Shown: positions 21,001-33,900 of the stretch, piece by piece
Numbering within the stretch: position 1 is the first letter of the stretch
How the letters are laid out: every line of letters starts with the position of its first letter
NCBI GenBank assembly: GCA_013398055.1
Contig: VZRS01001496.1
Location: 6,266 to 70,265, forward strand
Direction: 5' to 3'
Source of the DNA: Ifrita kowaldi
Lineage: Eukaryota > Chordata > Aves > Passeriformes > Cinclosomatidae
Length of the DNA: 64,000 nt
The notes under the pieces: generated by a model
Databases searched by the model: none
What the model was told of the DNA's origin: nothing
The model's input: only the letters and a program-made list of their open reading frames with translations
Translations under genes and position numbers: made by a program

Positions 21001-24000
21001 ATCTGTCCCCAAGGCCAGGCACGTGTGCCTCTAGATGTCAGTGTGGGTATGCAGAGGTGGGCATTGGGAGGGGACTGGACTGGATGGGTCTGGGATGTGT
21101 CCAGCTCCCACGGCTGAGCGCACCCAGGGACAGAGATGGCAAGTTCTGGTGGCAGTGCCCGCACCCTGCATGGCCCCAGCGGCAGTGCAGGGCATCTCTC
21201 CTGCCCCTCCTGGCAAACTGTGCAGGACAAGGCCCCTGAGTGTGGGGTCACTGGCCGAAGCACTGATGCTGCTGTCAGTTACAGGTGCTGGCAGAGACCC
21301 AGAGCTGGGCACGTTGGGCTGGGGATGGGGCAAAAGTTGTAGTTTCGGTTCTTTAGTGATCTTGGGGTGGGGAGAGGTTTTTAACTCAACCCTGGTGTTC
21401 CAGCTCTTGTGTGCTTGCAGAAGTGATGTGTAGCATGGACCAGTATTCTGCTTGTAAGCATGAAGAAGCAAACCAGCCTCCTTCTTCCCCAGATCGCTTA
21501 AACTGCTGTGGTTTTTCTGAGCGAAGTGATGCTGTTCTTGTCAAATCTAGGTGTAAAAACCCAAAGCCAATCCTTATCTAGCTAGGGCCAAGGAGTGAGT
21601 TAAAAAATGCAAAGCTACTTGAAAGCTTTGTCCTAAATATGAGTGAGTGAGTCAGGCAATCAGAGGTAAACTGAACTTCATTTAAAAAAAAAGATTATCA
21701 CAAGGAAATACATTAGCTTTCTTAGATCAAACCCAGAATTAACTGGTTTTGACATCCTTGCTGGTGTATGTAACTTTCCCGGAAGATTATTAAAGGCATA
21801 TTGAACAAGGTGTGCATTCCTGGGGGATTAGCACTTGAATGTGCCCTGTACCGGAGCGTGCTTATGCAAACCCAAACCTGCTCTGCATGCTGGTGTGTTA
21901 CCCTTTCTGCTGGAAATGAATTCTCAACTCTCCTGCCGGTTTGGTATGCCAGAAGTCCTAAGTTCAGCTCAGGCTTTTTCTAACAGGGAAAAGCATCAAC
22001 AGGAACACCCATGTAATAGTTTCCCAGGAATGTGCATACTTCTGGCTTGGCTGGGGAATTGAAGCAGACATTCAGTGCGTGGCCTGGCTGAGGAGCGGGA
22101 GGTGCTGAGCACTCAGAGTTGGGGAGCTCAGAGCTCTGTTCTGGGTGGGCATGTGATCGGAGCTGAATCAGAGCTGCCCCTGCCCCACTGCACACACAGG
22201 GAGAGACTGCAGGGAGTTTCTCAGCTGGTGGGGAGGGAGAAACGGCCTCTGGGATCATACCTGGTTTGAATCGGAGCTGCCTGCCTGGGCTTGTGGTGAT
22301 GCAGAGGCATTGCCCCAGTCCAGGGGCTGTAGCCTGGGGACCTCCATCCCAGAGAAGGAGCGAGGGGCACTGGCCGGTGGCAGCAGTGGATCTGGTGCTG
22401 GTGGGTCACTGCAATACCTGTCCCCTTTCCAGAGGTGTGCAAGGAGTGAGCCAAGGTGGTGTCCTGCTGGTAAGCAAGTGCTGGGAAGGGAAATACAAAC
22501 TTAACCACGTGGTTGTCATCAACTTCTGCTGCTAAATATCCTCCCATGCTCTGGGACAGTTATAGGACAGGGAGCAGAGGCCAAACCAGAAGAATTCCCT
22601 GCCTCGGCAGAGCAGCTTGGGACAGTGACTTGCCCACAGTGTAAGTTGTTATTGGGAAGGAAGGTGGTGACAATGTCCAAAGGATGGAAATATTTCTTGA
22701 CAGATGTGGCCCGTCTGTAGCCAGCTGGAGAGCAGGAGCACGGGATAGGATGCAATACTGGTCCTACCTGTGCCCTGTGAGGGAAGGCAGTGTGGGGGTG
22801 AGAAGGACATCTCCGCAGAGGGTGTGGCTAGTGGAGGAGGCATTGGCTTCAGGAAGTTTTCCCAAACCACAGTGCATGGCCCTTGGATCTTTGTTTAATC
22901 TTGGGGGGGTTACTGTCATGGGGTGATTTCTCAAGGAAAGCTGTTTATCTGGCACTATTATAAACTCCCAGACCTTCAGAATGAGGTTTCTCATGCACGT
23001 CCACCAAGGTAAACACTGGCAGCTGACAGGTTACAGATTCTCATCAAAGCCAGACATGTACAATAAATGTTTAAACTAATATGTGCTGCATGGGGCAGCT
23101 GTTGGTAGGTCTTGCACTGACTTCTGCTGTGTCGTTACTGCAGGTTTCTCTTACATCCCAGCAGCTTATTACAGACAAGAGCTGAGGAGCACTCTGCCCA
23201 CCATGGATATGTGGCTGTGCCAGTGTTGGAGGTGGCTGTGTAGCAGCCCTGGTGTCCATCTAGAGTACAGTGCAGGAAGAGAGCTGCGGTGAGCTGTGAA
23301 CACAAACTGTAAAGACAAGGCAGGACAGGGTCTTGGACAAGATGCTGGGGGTTGGATGGGTGCTAGGAGACTACCAGCCTCATGGTCCAGCAGAACTGTG
23401 GGTTTGCCTTTGAACAAGGATGAACGTGGGCTCTAGGGTGCTGGTTTGAGGCAGCTTGGCCGGTTCTCTGAGAGTAAGACAACTTCGGGTCAGCAAGGGG
23501 TGCCAGAGCCCTGGCCTGAGCACAGAGCAGCACAGGGGCTGGATCAGGTATATAGGGGTAACAGTGGTGTAAATTTTAGTGTAGTGCTGGTGTGCTGGGG
23601 CAGCGATGGATACAAGAGGAAGCATGAGATTGGTTTCCAGTGCCCCCACAGCCACCTCCCCCAGCTGCCCTGGGCTGCAGCCAGCACTCGTTTCTTACTC
23701 CAGGAGTTCATTCCACGCTCTGTTTCTCTTAGTGATTTTATTTATTGTTTCTGCCCTTTCTCTGGGGTCTGAGGGGATCCTGCTGAACGGGCTCTGTGGC
23801 ACTGGGGACTGCAGAACAATCAATACATGCTGTTTATTTTTTCTCTGTGACTGACAGGTCCTTGCCTGCAGCCTTCTCCTGTTACAGCCCTAATGTGTCT
23901 TCTGGCAGGTTTCTTCCTTCTCAGCGATTTCTAAAGGAAGGAAAAATGAGGCTGAAGGAACAGTGGAGCTTTCCCCTCTCTCATGTTCCCTTTCCTGCAC

Positions 24001-27000
24001 ATGAGGTGCTGGAGTGGGGCCCCTGCCCGTGCAGGCAGGAGAACAGCAGAGACAGCGTTCTGGTCCCAGGCTGTCCTGTGCTGAAAAAGAGGGGTGGAGG
24101 TGCCGGTGGGGAACAGGAATGGTGCGTGGGTTGTGAACAGAGTACAGGGGCTCCTGCTCTCAGCTGGTGACTACCCCAGTACAGTGCCGTCCTTGGAGAA
24201 GGTTGTGCTGGAACATGTGTGTGTCCCATGAAAGTAAATGGTCAGAAGGGCTTGTGGGTGGCATGTTGATTCTGCAGCCCTCTTGAGCCACTGTGGCATG
24301 CAGAGTGGCAGGGGCCAGTGCTGCCACCAGTGCCACAGCTGATGGTGAAGCAGCCTGTGGTTGCAGTGCAGCTGCTGGACTGGAAAGGTGGCACATGCTC
24401 CCGCTGTGGATAATTCCCCTGGGCTCAGCTCCTGCCTGGCAGCCACAGCTGAAGATTTAGTCTGTCTGAGCAAGCATGTCCTGGGATCTCAGATGTGATT
24501 CTGGCCCTTCTCCCACTTGGTGCTGAGACAGATTTGGTGCGGCATGAGGGGAGTGGAAAGGCCAGGGTTCCCAGTGAGGAAGCTGTTTGCTTTGGCAGCT
24601 CAGCTGGGTCCTGGAGCCAAGACTCAAAGCATCCCACTCAAGCCTTTTGCCTGCTGCAGGGGCACTCCCAGGGTTGGGGAGATGCCAGGTGAGCTGCTGC
24701 AGCACCATGGTCCCCCCTGCCAAATGCCATGTTCTAGGAAAGCCATAAATTGGAGGCTGCCTCTCACTGTGTGGTGGTGAGCTCTCAGAGTGGGATGTGC
24801 GTCAGAACGAACGTACCCTCAGGCACTGCTTTTCTGGTGTGCCAAAGCTGTGTCTCTGGCGTGCCACTGTGGAACACAGCTTTCATACCTTGGAATCTCA
24901 CCTGGAATGTGGGTTGGAGCTTAGGGAATGTGGCCCAAGTAAAGTGAACAAAGGGAGTTTGGAGAGCCAGGTCACAGCAGAGGAATGAGGGCTGAGCAGA
25001 GATCATCATGCTTATGTGGCTACTCAGCCTGCAACACCAAAGGTAGACAAAGCTTGGTGGTCCCTGAGCCAGGCTGTGTTTACCTGGGCAGCACCAGAGG
25101 CTCTTGCTGGTGATGAGGACATTGCTGCTGGGAAGAACAGAGCCTGACACAAACTATTTGCACCCTGGTCAGCCTCCTCCTTCACCTTCCTTGGTTATCA
25201 CATCTTGGCTCTGTGTGCTGCTCTGCACGAGCAAGGTTTGGATGTGGTTTTGGTTTACATCTGGATTTATGGTTCCCCTGGGCAACTCCCATGAACCTGC
25301 ATCGCTGGCTCACAAACTGCTGTGTGCAGGGAAGGGAGGAGCTGCGAGCTCCCACAGCACAGGATTACCAGGCCTTCTTTGTCTTCCATGATGTATGATA
25401 CTTGGAGTAGATCAGCACCTCCACCAGCTGGCTGATCCTTCTCTTCCTCTAGCAACGAAGATAAAACTTTAAAGTGATCTCAGCAAAGCAGTTTGCGAAC
25501 AAGCCATTTTGCAAAAGTCTTTTATTGTGCCATTGTAATGGTGTGTTACCATCCCTCCTGCCTGGCCACCTGTGTGCTTAGTGCAAGGGTTTTAAGTCAG
25601 CACGGATAAAGGAAGTGGGGCTCACATTGAGGGGCGTTGCTGCTACTGCTGCCCAGTTGATGTCATGGAGCTTAGAGCTGCTTGAAAACTACTTACTTCA
25701 TTTTCCAGATTTGTTGCAAAGTGATCTGTTTCAGCATCTTTAGCTCCTTAAAGCTGGAGTCTCTTTAGCTCCTGAATTTGGAAAAGAGATGGAATGAAAA
25801 TTTCACTTAGGTTTCCAGTCCTAGATTACTTTCTTGTACAATAACAGTGTAACATGACAGGGCTCTTGGCAAACCCAAGCGATGTTTTTGGCACAGGGCA
25901 GACAAACACCATTGCTCCTGTTGCCAAGGTAGTGGCTCAGAGCATGAGGGTGATACTGAGTCTCTGCTGCCTGCTTGGGATTGTCATTGTGCTGTCCTGC
26001 TGCCATCTGCATCTGGAACGGTGAGCGGTGCTCCCATCCAGGAAGCAATGTGTGTTTGCTGCTACATGTTCCAGCAGAGCAGGACTTCAAGGAATGATGT
26101 TGTAGGGACCCGTCTCCCTGCCAGAGCCAGAGGTTCTTGTGGGCTGCCTGCAACCACTCTGAGACTCTAATGAGAAGGGACAGCAGCCAACAAATCACCT
26201 CTCTGAGCACTAGTTATCTGCAGCTCTGAAGTTAAACTCCCAAATGATGAAAATATGTTAGCAATTTTTGGCCATATGTGCTTTTCCCCCAAAACAAGGC
26301 AGAGCCAAATGGCACAGAAATGATGTTTTAATGTACAACACATTTTCATCATTTTTCCCATGTATGCAAAATTCCTCTTCATGGTCATGGCAAAAAACCT
26401 TTTTTTTGGGGGGGGGGAAGGGTGGGGAGGAGGGCATTGCGATTAGCTCAGGAAAATGCTGAACCCAAAGAGGAGAGTATTTTCCATGGAAGTTGTATCA
26501 GACCAACTCCCCTTCTCCCAGGGAAGGTGCAGGCACATGACTGCATGCTGGGGTCTCCACAGCTCTGATGCAGAGACATCCAGTGCTTGGAAAGTTGTTT
26601 CACAGGCACCTGAGGACCGGCATGACTGCAAACAAATGCTTGAGGAGCCCAATTGACCTTTTAAATGATCCTTTCAAGAGTCTCTCCATGCCTCTAGAGC
26701 AGGGAAGTCACCTAATTTATTCAGCTAACATTTGTGCTTGGCAGCTGAGCAAGTCCCCTCTCAAATGGAAAGTACTGGGTGCTTTGCTGGAGGAAGGGAA
26801 ACAAGATGTCAGTGTTCTGCCTTGGTGCTCTCCTGGACATGGGGCAGCTCCACCTCAGGTGCAAGGGTATGAGTGTCATAGTGAGCCAAATCATGGCCAG
26901 GGTGATGCCATAGAGCAGGAGGATTCAGGAGCAGAATAGGGAGAAGGGGAATGCAAGAGTGGAGTGGGGCACTGTGTGTCTGCAGCGGGACAGGGCATTG

Positions 27001-27438
27001 CTGCTGTCCTGGGACCACGGCACTGCTGCTCCCTGAGCCTCACTCAGCAGAGGCTTTGTGCCAGTGAAGACTGCTTAGGAGTTTTGTTTTTCCCCTCTCC
27101 CGTCTTCTTTTGCAGCTCTTAAGATGACCATAAAGGAAGTGAAGAAGGAGAATGGGGACAAGATGATCATTCCACGGAAGAGGAAGGCACTGAAGCTGGG
27201 GCCCATTCGGAAGAAGAACCTGAAGAAGCTGGTGCTGTTCCTAAAAAATGGGGCAGACTGTCCCTGCCATCAGCTGGACAACCTCAGCCACTACTTCCTC
27301 ATCATGGGCCGCCAGGTGAAGACCCAGTACCTGTTGACAGCCATCTACAAGTGGGACAAGAAGAACAAAGAGTTCAAGAAGTTTATGAAGAAGATGAAAT
27401 CACCCGACTGCCCGACGTTTCCATCCGTTTTCAAGTGA
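15055..27438 (+). CDS. SFRP1: SFRP1, secreted frizzled-related protein 1
   Basis: SFRP1 is a secreted Wnt-binding modulator. Coding exons are about 15055-15682, 20799-20876 and 27116-27438, with GT-AG introns of 5116 and 6239 bp. From the mature-start SEYDYVSYQSDLG (15232) to the stop there are 283 residues, exactly the human count. Exon 1 holds the frizzled domain (CVAIPADLRLC, CSLFAPVCLDRPVYPCRWLC and the sequon NAT). Exons 2 and 3 hold the netrin-like domain (TVCPPCDNEMKSEAIVEHLC, NGADCPCHQLDNLSHYFLIM) and end CPTFPSVFK. These features favour SFRP1 over SFRP5. The hydrophobic segment LVSVAAGLLACGVA fits the end of a signal peptide, but base 15188 is N. The only in-frame upstream ATG (15055) gives a 59-residue leader instead of about 31, so the start is unreliable. 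Confidence 0.96.
15188..15188. other. Ambiguous base in SFRP1 signal-peptide region
   Basis: A single N lies inside the codon just before LVSVAAGLL. The surrounding stretch is very GC-rich. No ATG is present in any frame in the roughly 95 bases where the family start would be expected. Missing or collapsed bases here are likely. Confidence 0.8.
15683..20798 (+). other. SFRP1 intron 1
   Basis: The donor is AAAG followed by gtaagg, and the acceptor is cttgccag before GAACAAC. Apart from a CR1 fragment at about 18486-18660 no repeat or gene is recognised. Several long open frames on both strands reflect GC-rich composition and do not resemble proteins I know. Confidence 0.9.
18486..18660 (+). 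mobile_element. CR1 LINE fragment in SFRP1 intron 1
   Basis: It contains TTAGATTGGATATAAGGAAG, a GTGCCCCGTCCTTGGAAACA-like segment and a GACTCTGAGCAACCTGATCA segment, in the order of the CR1 3' region. It is in plus orientation, diverged, and lacks the extreme 3' tail. Confidence 0.85.
20877..27115 (+). other. SFRP1 intron 2
   Basis: The donor is TTTG followed by gtaaga; the acceptor is a long pyrimidine tract ending tgcag. A homopolymer junction of T and G lies at about 26399-26420. I see no gene or clear mobile element. Long open frames on either strand are compositional. Confidence 0.9.
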
Positions 27439-29633
27439 TGTGGTGGGTGGCGGGAGAGCCGCTGTCTGGACCTGGCAGTCGGGTACAGCGGCTCGGTCTC
27501 GCTACTCTGCAGCAGGGATGCTGGAACCAACCCTCCTGCTCCTCAGAGCTCCCTCACTGATCTCAGCCCTCCCACATCCCCGCTGCCGGCGTTTGCCTGA
27601 TCGCCTGGGCATGCGATGCATATGCACCAAGTTGTGGCTGAGGTCACACACGATTTGTGTCTGCAATGTCTAGAGACCTGTTATTGTACAGATACGTACA
27701 AGCATTGAAATAGCAGCTAAAATAGCAGGTGAAGAGGGCAAGCAGAGGGGTGTGAGGTGATGTTAAGAGCTTGCATGCTTGCAGAAAGGACCCTCGTTAC
27801 CATGTCACTCCTGTCTTCATGGCTGCAGGATTGCCCTGAATTCCTGTATGAACCAGGGCTGGCTGATTAGACAGAGATCCCATCCTCATGATCAAAGTTA
27901 ATAAATGAGTAGTGGAGAACCCGTTACAACCTCTAATAAGAATTCCTAATAGCTAATTGCCCTCACTGTAAAAAACCCCATTATAGTCTTAACCTGCTTA
28001 GTTTAAGCCTTAACCCTGGTTCCTTGTGGTGCCTTGATGGGCTGGAGCCCTCCCTCATCAGCATCTCTTGTAATGTCTGTCTGGGTGCCTGCGTTGGCAT
28101 CTGCTGTGCCAGCTGAGCCCCTTTTGCCCAGTGCTGTGCTGCACCCACGTAGCCTTTGAGTCTCCGCACTGTGCCCAGTGTGTTGGTGCACTGGGCATGG
28201 GGACCAGGGGCAGAGGGGGCTCTCTGCCCCACACCTGTGCCTTTGGCCTTGTGCAGGCCCCTGTCCGCAGCAGCGTCCAGCTGAGATCCCCTACCCTCAG
28301 CCTGGCGTGGCAGTTCCCATGCACAGCTGGCCTGAGCTGCTGCTGCCCAGACCTATCATTCCATTTTAAGCCTGTGCGAAGCTTCAGTTGCTGGCCTGCC
28401 TGGGGCTTTGGCTGGGGGGAGCTCATGGCCAGCTCCTCCAGCTTGTGTCACTCCTTCACTTTACCAGCGATGTTTTTATAGCTCCTTTAGGCTGCTGGCG
28501 AAGTACCAGAGTGCAGAAGGCCAAGGACTTGTCCCTACGGAGCACCGCAGGGAATGTATTGTCTCTGTCTTTCCCTCTTTGCCCTTGCTATGGGACCCAT
28601 CAGTCTGGGGTTTTGTCTGTTTGATCTATGACAACTTGGCTCTCTATCATTATATGTCTTTTTTGCCCTAATCGAAATGTCATGTTTGTATGATTTCAGA
28701 TAGTTTATGAAAGACAAATAATATCTCACCCAAATGATTACATTTATTGACCAAGCTGAAATTCATTATTCTGTTAATTGAACTAGTTGTCTTTTTCATA
28801 GACCTATACCACTCTGCATTATCTTTCCTCCTTCCATTTAGTATTCTCATCCATCACCAATACTCTAAGAGAATGAATATCTGAGGTCTGAGATATTCCT
28901 GTTATATCACAGTTAAGTGAAATAATAAATCCTCATTTTTGAGGTTTGAATCAAGCCCACTCAAAACTGGTAAATTAATTATTCCTTAGCTTGGGAGTGG
29001 TGCTTATTCCCCACATGGGGACAGAGGCACAGACTTGGTTGTAGAAGAATTCCATGAACAAGCCAAGTACTCTGAGGAATGATGTTTCACAGCTAACAGA
29101 GAGGTGGATTTAGGATGTGAACTTTGTAGAGTCCCCCTAGCTTGTCTTAGACCACCATTTGTAGTAGTGTTGTTTCTTTATTGCAAAATTACTCATTGTA
29201 GATAATGTGCTTTATTAGTGAAGTAAAGAAATAAACAAACCATGGGCTTTAACGTCACAGATTGATGAGGTGAAATGATGGAGAGGGCTGACATATCCAG
29301 CCGTGTGGGGAATGGAGTCAGGACATGATGAGCTGAAAGACTGGTTATCTGAGTGCCCACAGTGCCCCTAAAAGCCCCTCTGGGACAGGGCCGGGACCCT
29401 CTGTCCCCGCTGCCTCACCTTTCTGAGCGCAGCACAGCAGAGGATTGGCTGTGGCGGAGAGAATGCTGCTGCTAAAATTGCCAAATTAATCCATTAAATA
29501 TGATTCCCCTTACCACCTTCTTTATAAAGAGATGCTGTTTCCTAACCCACACTGGTGCTTTTGGGGCTGCTGCAGCATGACTGGCTGTGGATGTGCTGGG
29601 GGAGCCTGGCCTTGAGGCTGTCGATGGTCCCAG

Positions 29634-29803
29634 GGCATTGCAACAGGCTGTCCAGGGAAATGGTGGAGTCACCATCCCTGGAATGCTTCAAGAAATTATA
29701 GATGTGGCACTTTGGTTTCGTTGACATGGTGGTGTTCAGCCAAGGGTTGGACTCAATGATCTTGGAGGTCTTTTCCAACCTTATTGATTCCATGATTCCA
29801 TGG
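29634..29803 (+). mobile_element. CR1 LINE fragment in SFRP1 3' region
   Basis: Clear CR1 3' end. It has GCAACAGGCTGTCCAGGGAA, then a GGAGTCACCATCCCTGGAAT segment, then GGTTGGACTCAATGATCTTG and CTTTTCCAACCTTATTGATT, followed by two CATGATTC-like tail units. Plus orientation. Confidence 0.92.
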
Positions 29804-30897
29804 TTGCATGCCCACCCGCATGCAGCAGCTGTAGCAGGTTGCAGGGAGAGCAGGTGCCCTTCCTGGGAAGCTCCTGCTGCTTCAGCCAGCCCTGGCTGCA
29901 GCTCGCAGGTGGTTTTAATCAAAGTGATTTTTTACCCACCTGTCGGGTGAGGAACTGCTGAGAGCTGAGAACGTGCTGCAGCCCCAGCTGCAATCCTGAG
30001 TGCAGGGGAAGGTTTAAGAGCTCGGGGCAAGCAACAAGTTCTGCAATGCATTTGGCCTGAGACATTGGCTGCAGCAGTGTTGTCACCACGAGATCAGGTA
30101 AGGTCAGTGCTGTGGGGTTGCTGCTTGGGGTCTCCTTTTCCCGGCTAAGAGCTGGTGCCTGGGGCAGTTTGAGAGCTGACCTGGGGCAGTTCAGGATCTG
30201 GGCTGAATCTGGCTCTTCTTTATGTGTCTCTGCATTTCACTGCTGGTTCATCTGTGGTCATTCAACAAAGTGAGAGCATCAGGTCAGTTTGAAGAGATGC
30301 AGGAAGCCAGGCGATGTGTTTGCTGAAAATTTACAAACTCAGTTCCTTTACTGGCTTCTTGTAACTGGCAACTCCTGAAGTATTTTTTGGTTGCATAAAA
30401 AGTGAGACTTGCAGTCAAACTGCTGCATGTGGGTGCCTTTGCTGTCTTTAGATTTCCTGTACTGCTCTCCAACAAGAAAAGTCTACTAAAAGCTGAAATG
30501 GGTTAAGTATAAACTATGGAGAAAGCACCCAAGATCCTGGATTGTACTTGTGTGGAGTCATGTGGAGCAAAGAGATGAAATGGGAAAGCACAAAAGTCTC
30601 CTTAAATCAGGCACCGTGTGTCTGCTAGTGTAGTGTTCCCGGAACAGAGGGATGGGTGTTTGTGCAGTTCATGGATACACTTTACATTGACAGATGCTGA
30701 TTGTTACAATGAGTTTCAGTTTAAGTTACAAGCATGTGTATAATGCTCAGTCTAAGACGTACTTTGTCCTGGGAGACAACCTCAGTTTTGCCCTGCTGAG
30801 GGCTGTGGGGTGTCTGTGGGACAGGGATGTGCCACCTCTGGGACACTCAGGCTTGCTACAGCCTGGGCTTGTCTTAAGTATGAATCTTAAATCCTAA

Positions 30898-30903
30898 AAT
30901 AAA
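30898..30903 (+). promoter_or_regulatory. Distal polyadenylation signal of SFRP1
   Basis: AATAAA lies 3.46 kb after the stop codon in an AT-rich context with T-rich sequence downstream. It is the best candidate for the end of the longest transcript. Confidence 0.45.
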
Positions 30904-30925
30904 ATATCATCCTTTTGTGACTCAG

Positions 30926-33900
30926 TTTATCCTCCCAATAATTTTTATCTTCTTTGCTCCAGCATTCCTTCAGTTGAGTTCTGCCTGTCTGGCCTTCTGT
31001 TTGTAGTTCAGTTACAAACTAAATTGTTAAAACTAAAACTGAAGAAAGTTTTCTTTCATGCTATACAAAAATTCATCTTCCATCCCTCAGTTAATTTTTT
31101 ACATTGCTGGCAGTCTGTGTTCTGCTTTGACCGCTGCTGGGAAATTTAAGGCTGGGAAGAACAGTTGAGCAAGTGGGGAGGATTTGTTCTGGACAAGAGA
31201 GGATGCCAGCCTGGTGTGTCTGGTGTGGAGCTCTGTGAATGCTGTGCAGGATGAGGGGGTGATGCACTGGAGCTGTGCCAGGCTGAAGCTGGCTCGTCAC
31301 CGGCTCACAGGCAGCGGTTTGTCTGGGGTCATCAGCCAAACATCTGCCATCCGGAGCTGGGTCCTGCTTTAATCAGCTGTTCCATAAGCAGGTAACCCAG
31401 GTGTGCAGTGAGAATAGCACAAATAACTGAAAAATAACAGAGTAAAAATGGAAATAACAAGCTCCTTCCCTTTGCGGGCAGATGGAGCTGCATTGACTGC
31501 GGTCACTGCTCTGTACAGTGCCGGAGAAGCAGTGGACGGACCCCTGAGCTCCCTGTGGCTATAGATGGGCCCAGCAGTGAGGGGTTGCTGGGTGAACATG
31601 CAAGGTCTCAGCTCAAATGTTCTCTAAAGCCACAGTGAAACTCTCCTTCCCCTGCCCCAACACCCGAAACGTTGCAGAGAAAATGCTCCACTGTGTTTCA
31701 GAGGCTGCTCCTCCTTTTTCACTGCATCATGCTGGATGACCCTTACAAAGGACATACATACACACGTAATTAAAGCCACCCTCCACCCCAAGGCCAGAGC
31801 CGTGTTTGCAAACCACTGTTCCCTGGCGCAGAGGCTCTTTTTTCCGTCCCAGCCAAGCTCCGCACGCTGCAGTGGCACCGCCAAGGAGAAAGAGCTCCCT
31901 CAGACCCAGTGAGGAAAAACGTCTTCCAGTGTCTTTAGTGAGTGCTTTTAAAATCCCTGTTTTGCAAAGAACAGACATTTTTTTATTACTGTTTCTTCCC
32001 CAGTAATCCCATCTGAGCCTCTGAGCGTGCAGCCTGTCGGATAAGCTGTTCCCTTTGGGCAGTCTGTAGGTGTCCAAGCCATGCTTGAATGTCTTCCTTG
32101 GAAGGGAAATGGGGCAAGCTGGCGGCTCCTCTGCTCTTGGGAGCTTCTCACTGCAGACAGACCCACATGCAGGGTCCAGGAGCTCTTCAGCACGTGGCTC
32201 CCCAAAGCAAAGCCCCATCCTGGAGAGCCTTGAGGGAGGGAATGCGGGTCAACCTGTCAGGGTGGCCGGCTGCGCCACGGTGGCCTCACAGCCTGTGGAA
32301 AATGAGGGCTTTGTTTCAAGAACTTCCCATCAGAGGCTGAAATCTTCTCTGGGGCGGCAGTCTGCCACAAGAATGTTGCCTGCATGGCGGGAGCAGGGTC
32401 TGCTGCGCCCCTGCCATTGGCAGAGTCTGCCAATGCCCGCCAGCACCAGGGGAGCCCTGGCTCTGCCTCCTCCTGGCACATCGGAGTGATGAATCTGTCT
32501 CCACTTGCCAGGGTGAGGGCATGGGCATGCTGCAGCACAGCGGGCTCCTCTCACAGCCTGCCAAGATCCCAGGAGCCACGAGCAGTCAGCAAACAGTCCC
32601 TCTTTTCTGAAGAAGTGTGCTAGGATGGGGAATTCACTGCTGTCTGAAACATTTTTCCTTTAGAGACAACCAGGAGTTGTTTGCCAAGCCATTCTGTGGA
32701 GAGGAGGAGGGAAGCCAGGACATGGCTGGAAGGAGCCATACCTGATACTGTCACTGCAGCGTTCTTTGGGATCCAGCTCTCTGCTCTTGTTCCTGAGGTG
32801 CAGGAACAGCTCCATGGGGCTGCCAGCAAAACTGTTCTGCTTTTTCTTTAGCTCAGGCTGGGGCCCATTGTGCTATTGGCAACATCTGCTGTTGGCACTT
32901 CACTGCCTCAATCTGACTTTCTCCAAACTCTTGAGTTACTAATGTGACAGAGAGGCTAATTTATTGTGAGGTGTGGTATTGTATATGAATAAATTACAGC
33001 CCTGGAAGGATGGTGAAGTGTATCTCTGCTGTTACTTGGAAAGAAATGAGGAAATCAGGGCATTTGCCTTGGGCAGGCTGATGAGCATGTGTGTACCCTC
33101 TCCTGTATGGTGTTCAGAACTACATTAAACCCTGAAAAATAACAAACTGCAGCCCCTTGAGACAAATGTGGCACCTTTAAATCGCTCATCCTCAAGTGGG
33201 GGTGAGCAAACCCAGCCCAGACAGCCTCCACAGTTACTGTACAGCAAGAGAAAATATGGATTTGGAGAAGGTTGAGCTATTTGTAGAAGCTCTGAGGTAA
33301 TTTAACACGTGAGGCTATGTGCCTTCTTGCAGGGCTTGTGGAACAGTGATGGCAGCGTTGGCCTGGCCAAACTGATGGTGCTGGCTGGAATGTTCACATT
33401 TGCATGTTAAATGATAGTTAATAAAACGTTAATCTTAGGCTAAATTTATATCGAAATCCTGCTCCTGGATTGACACTTGCCAAGAGTTGAGGCATGACTA
33501 TGGGTGACACTATGTAAATGATTAAATACTGTCCTGCACAGCTGAATCTGTGCAGCCCCAGCTGCCTGCTCCAGAGTCTTTGCAATTTCTTCACCATTTC
33601 ATAGTCTTTCATTCGTCCTAAATGTTTATTTAATAATCCTGAAAGATCTTTTAAGCTTCCTGGGTTTAATGTTTGCTAAACACCCTGTCACTTCCACTTT
33701 AATAGTTCCAGCCCCTGTGCTCTGCAGGACAGGACAACTCTCTGCTAACATGGACCTCAAAAGCCAGGGCTGCCCAGGCAGCGTCCGTGGGAGCTGAGGT
33801 GGGTGCTTGTCAGCTGGATCATCGCATTACCTCAGCCCCTGTGCTCTCCGTGGGCCCTGGCAGTATTAGTTTCACAAATTCATTTTCCTGCACAAAAGCT

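Larger units (their letters stand above)
27439..30925 (+). other. SFRP1: SFRP1 3' untranslated region (probable extent)
   Basis: Sequence after the TGA. AATAAA-type signals occur at about 27900-27905, 28923-28928, 29231-29236 and 30898-30903. The last would give a 3.5-kb UTR, close to the long UTR I recall for the human gene. A CR1 fragment (29634-29803) would then be embedded in the UTR. AT-rich stretches at 28660-29240 are typical of long regulatory UTRs. Confidence 0.5.

Noticed and set aside
15055..27438. Identity as SFRP5 or SFRP2
   Set aside because: The mature start, the TVCPPCDNE segment and the CPTFPSVFK end fit SFRP1. SFRP5 differs at these places, and the GOLGA7 neighbour is diagnostic for SFRP1.
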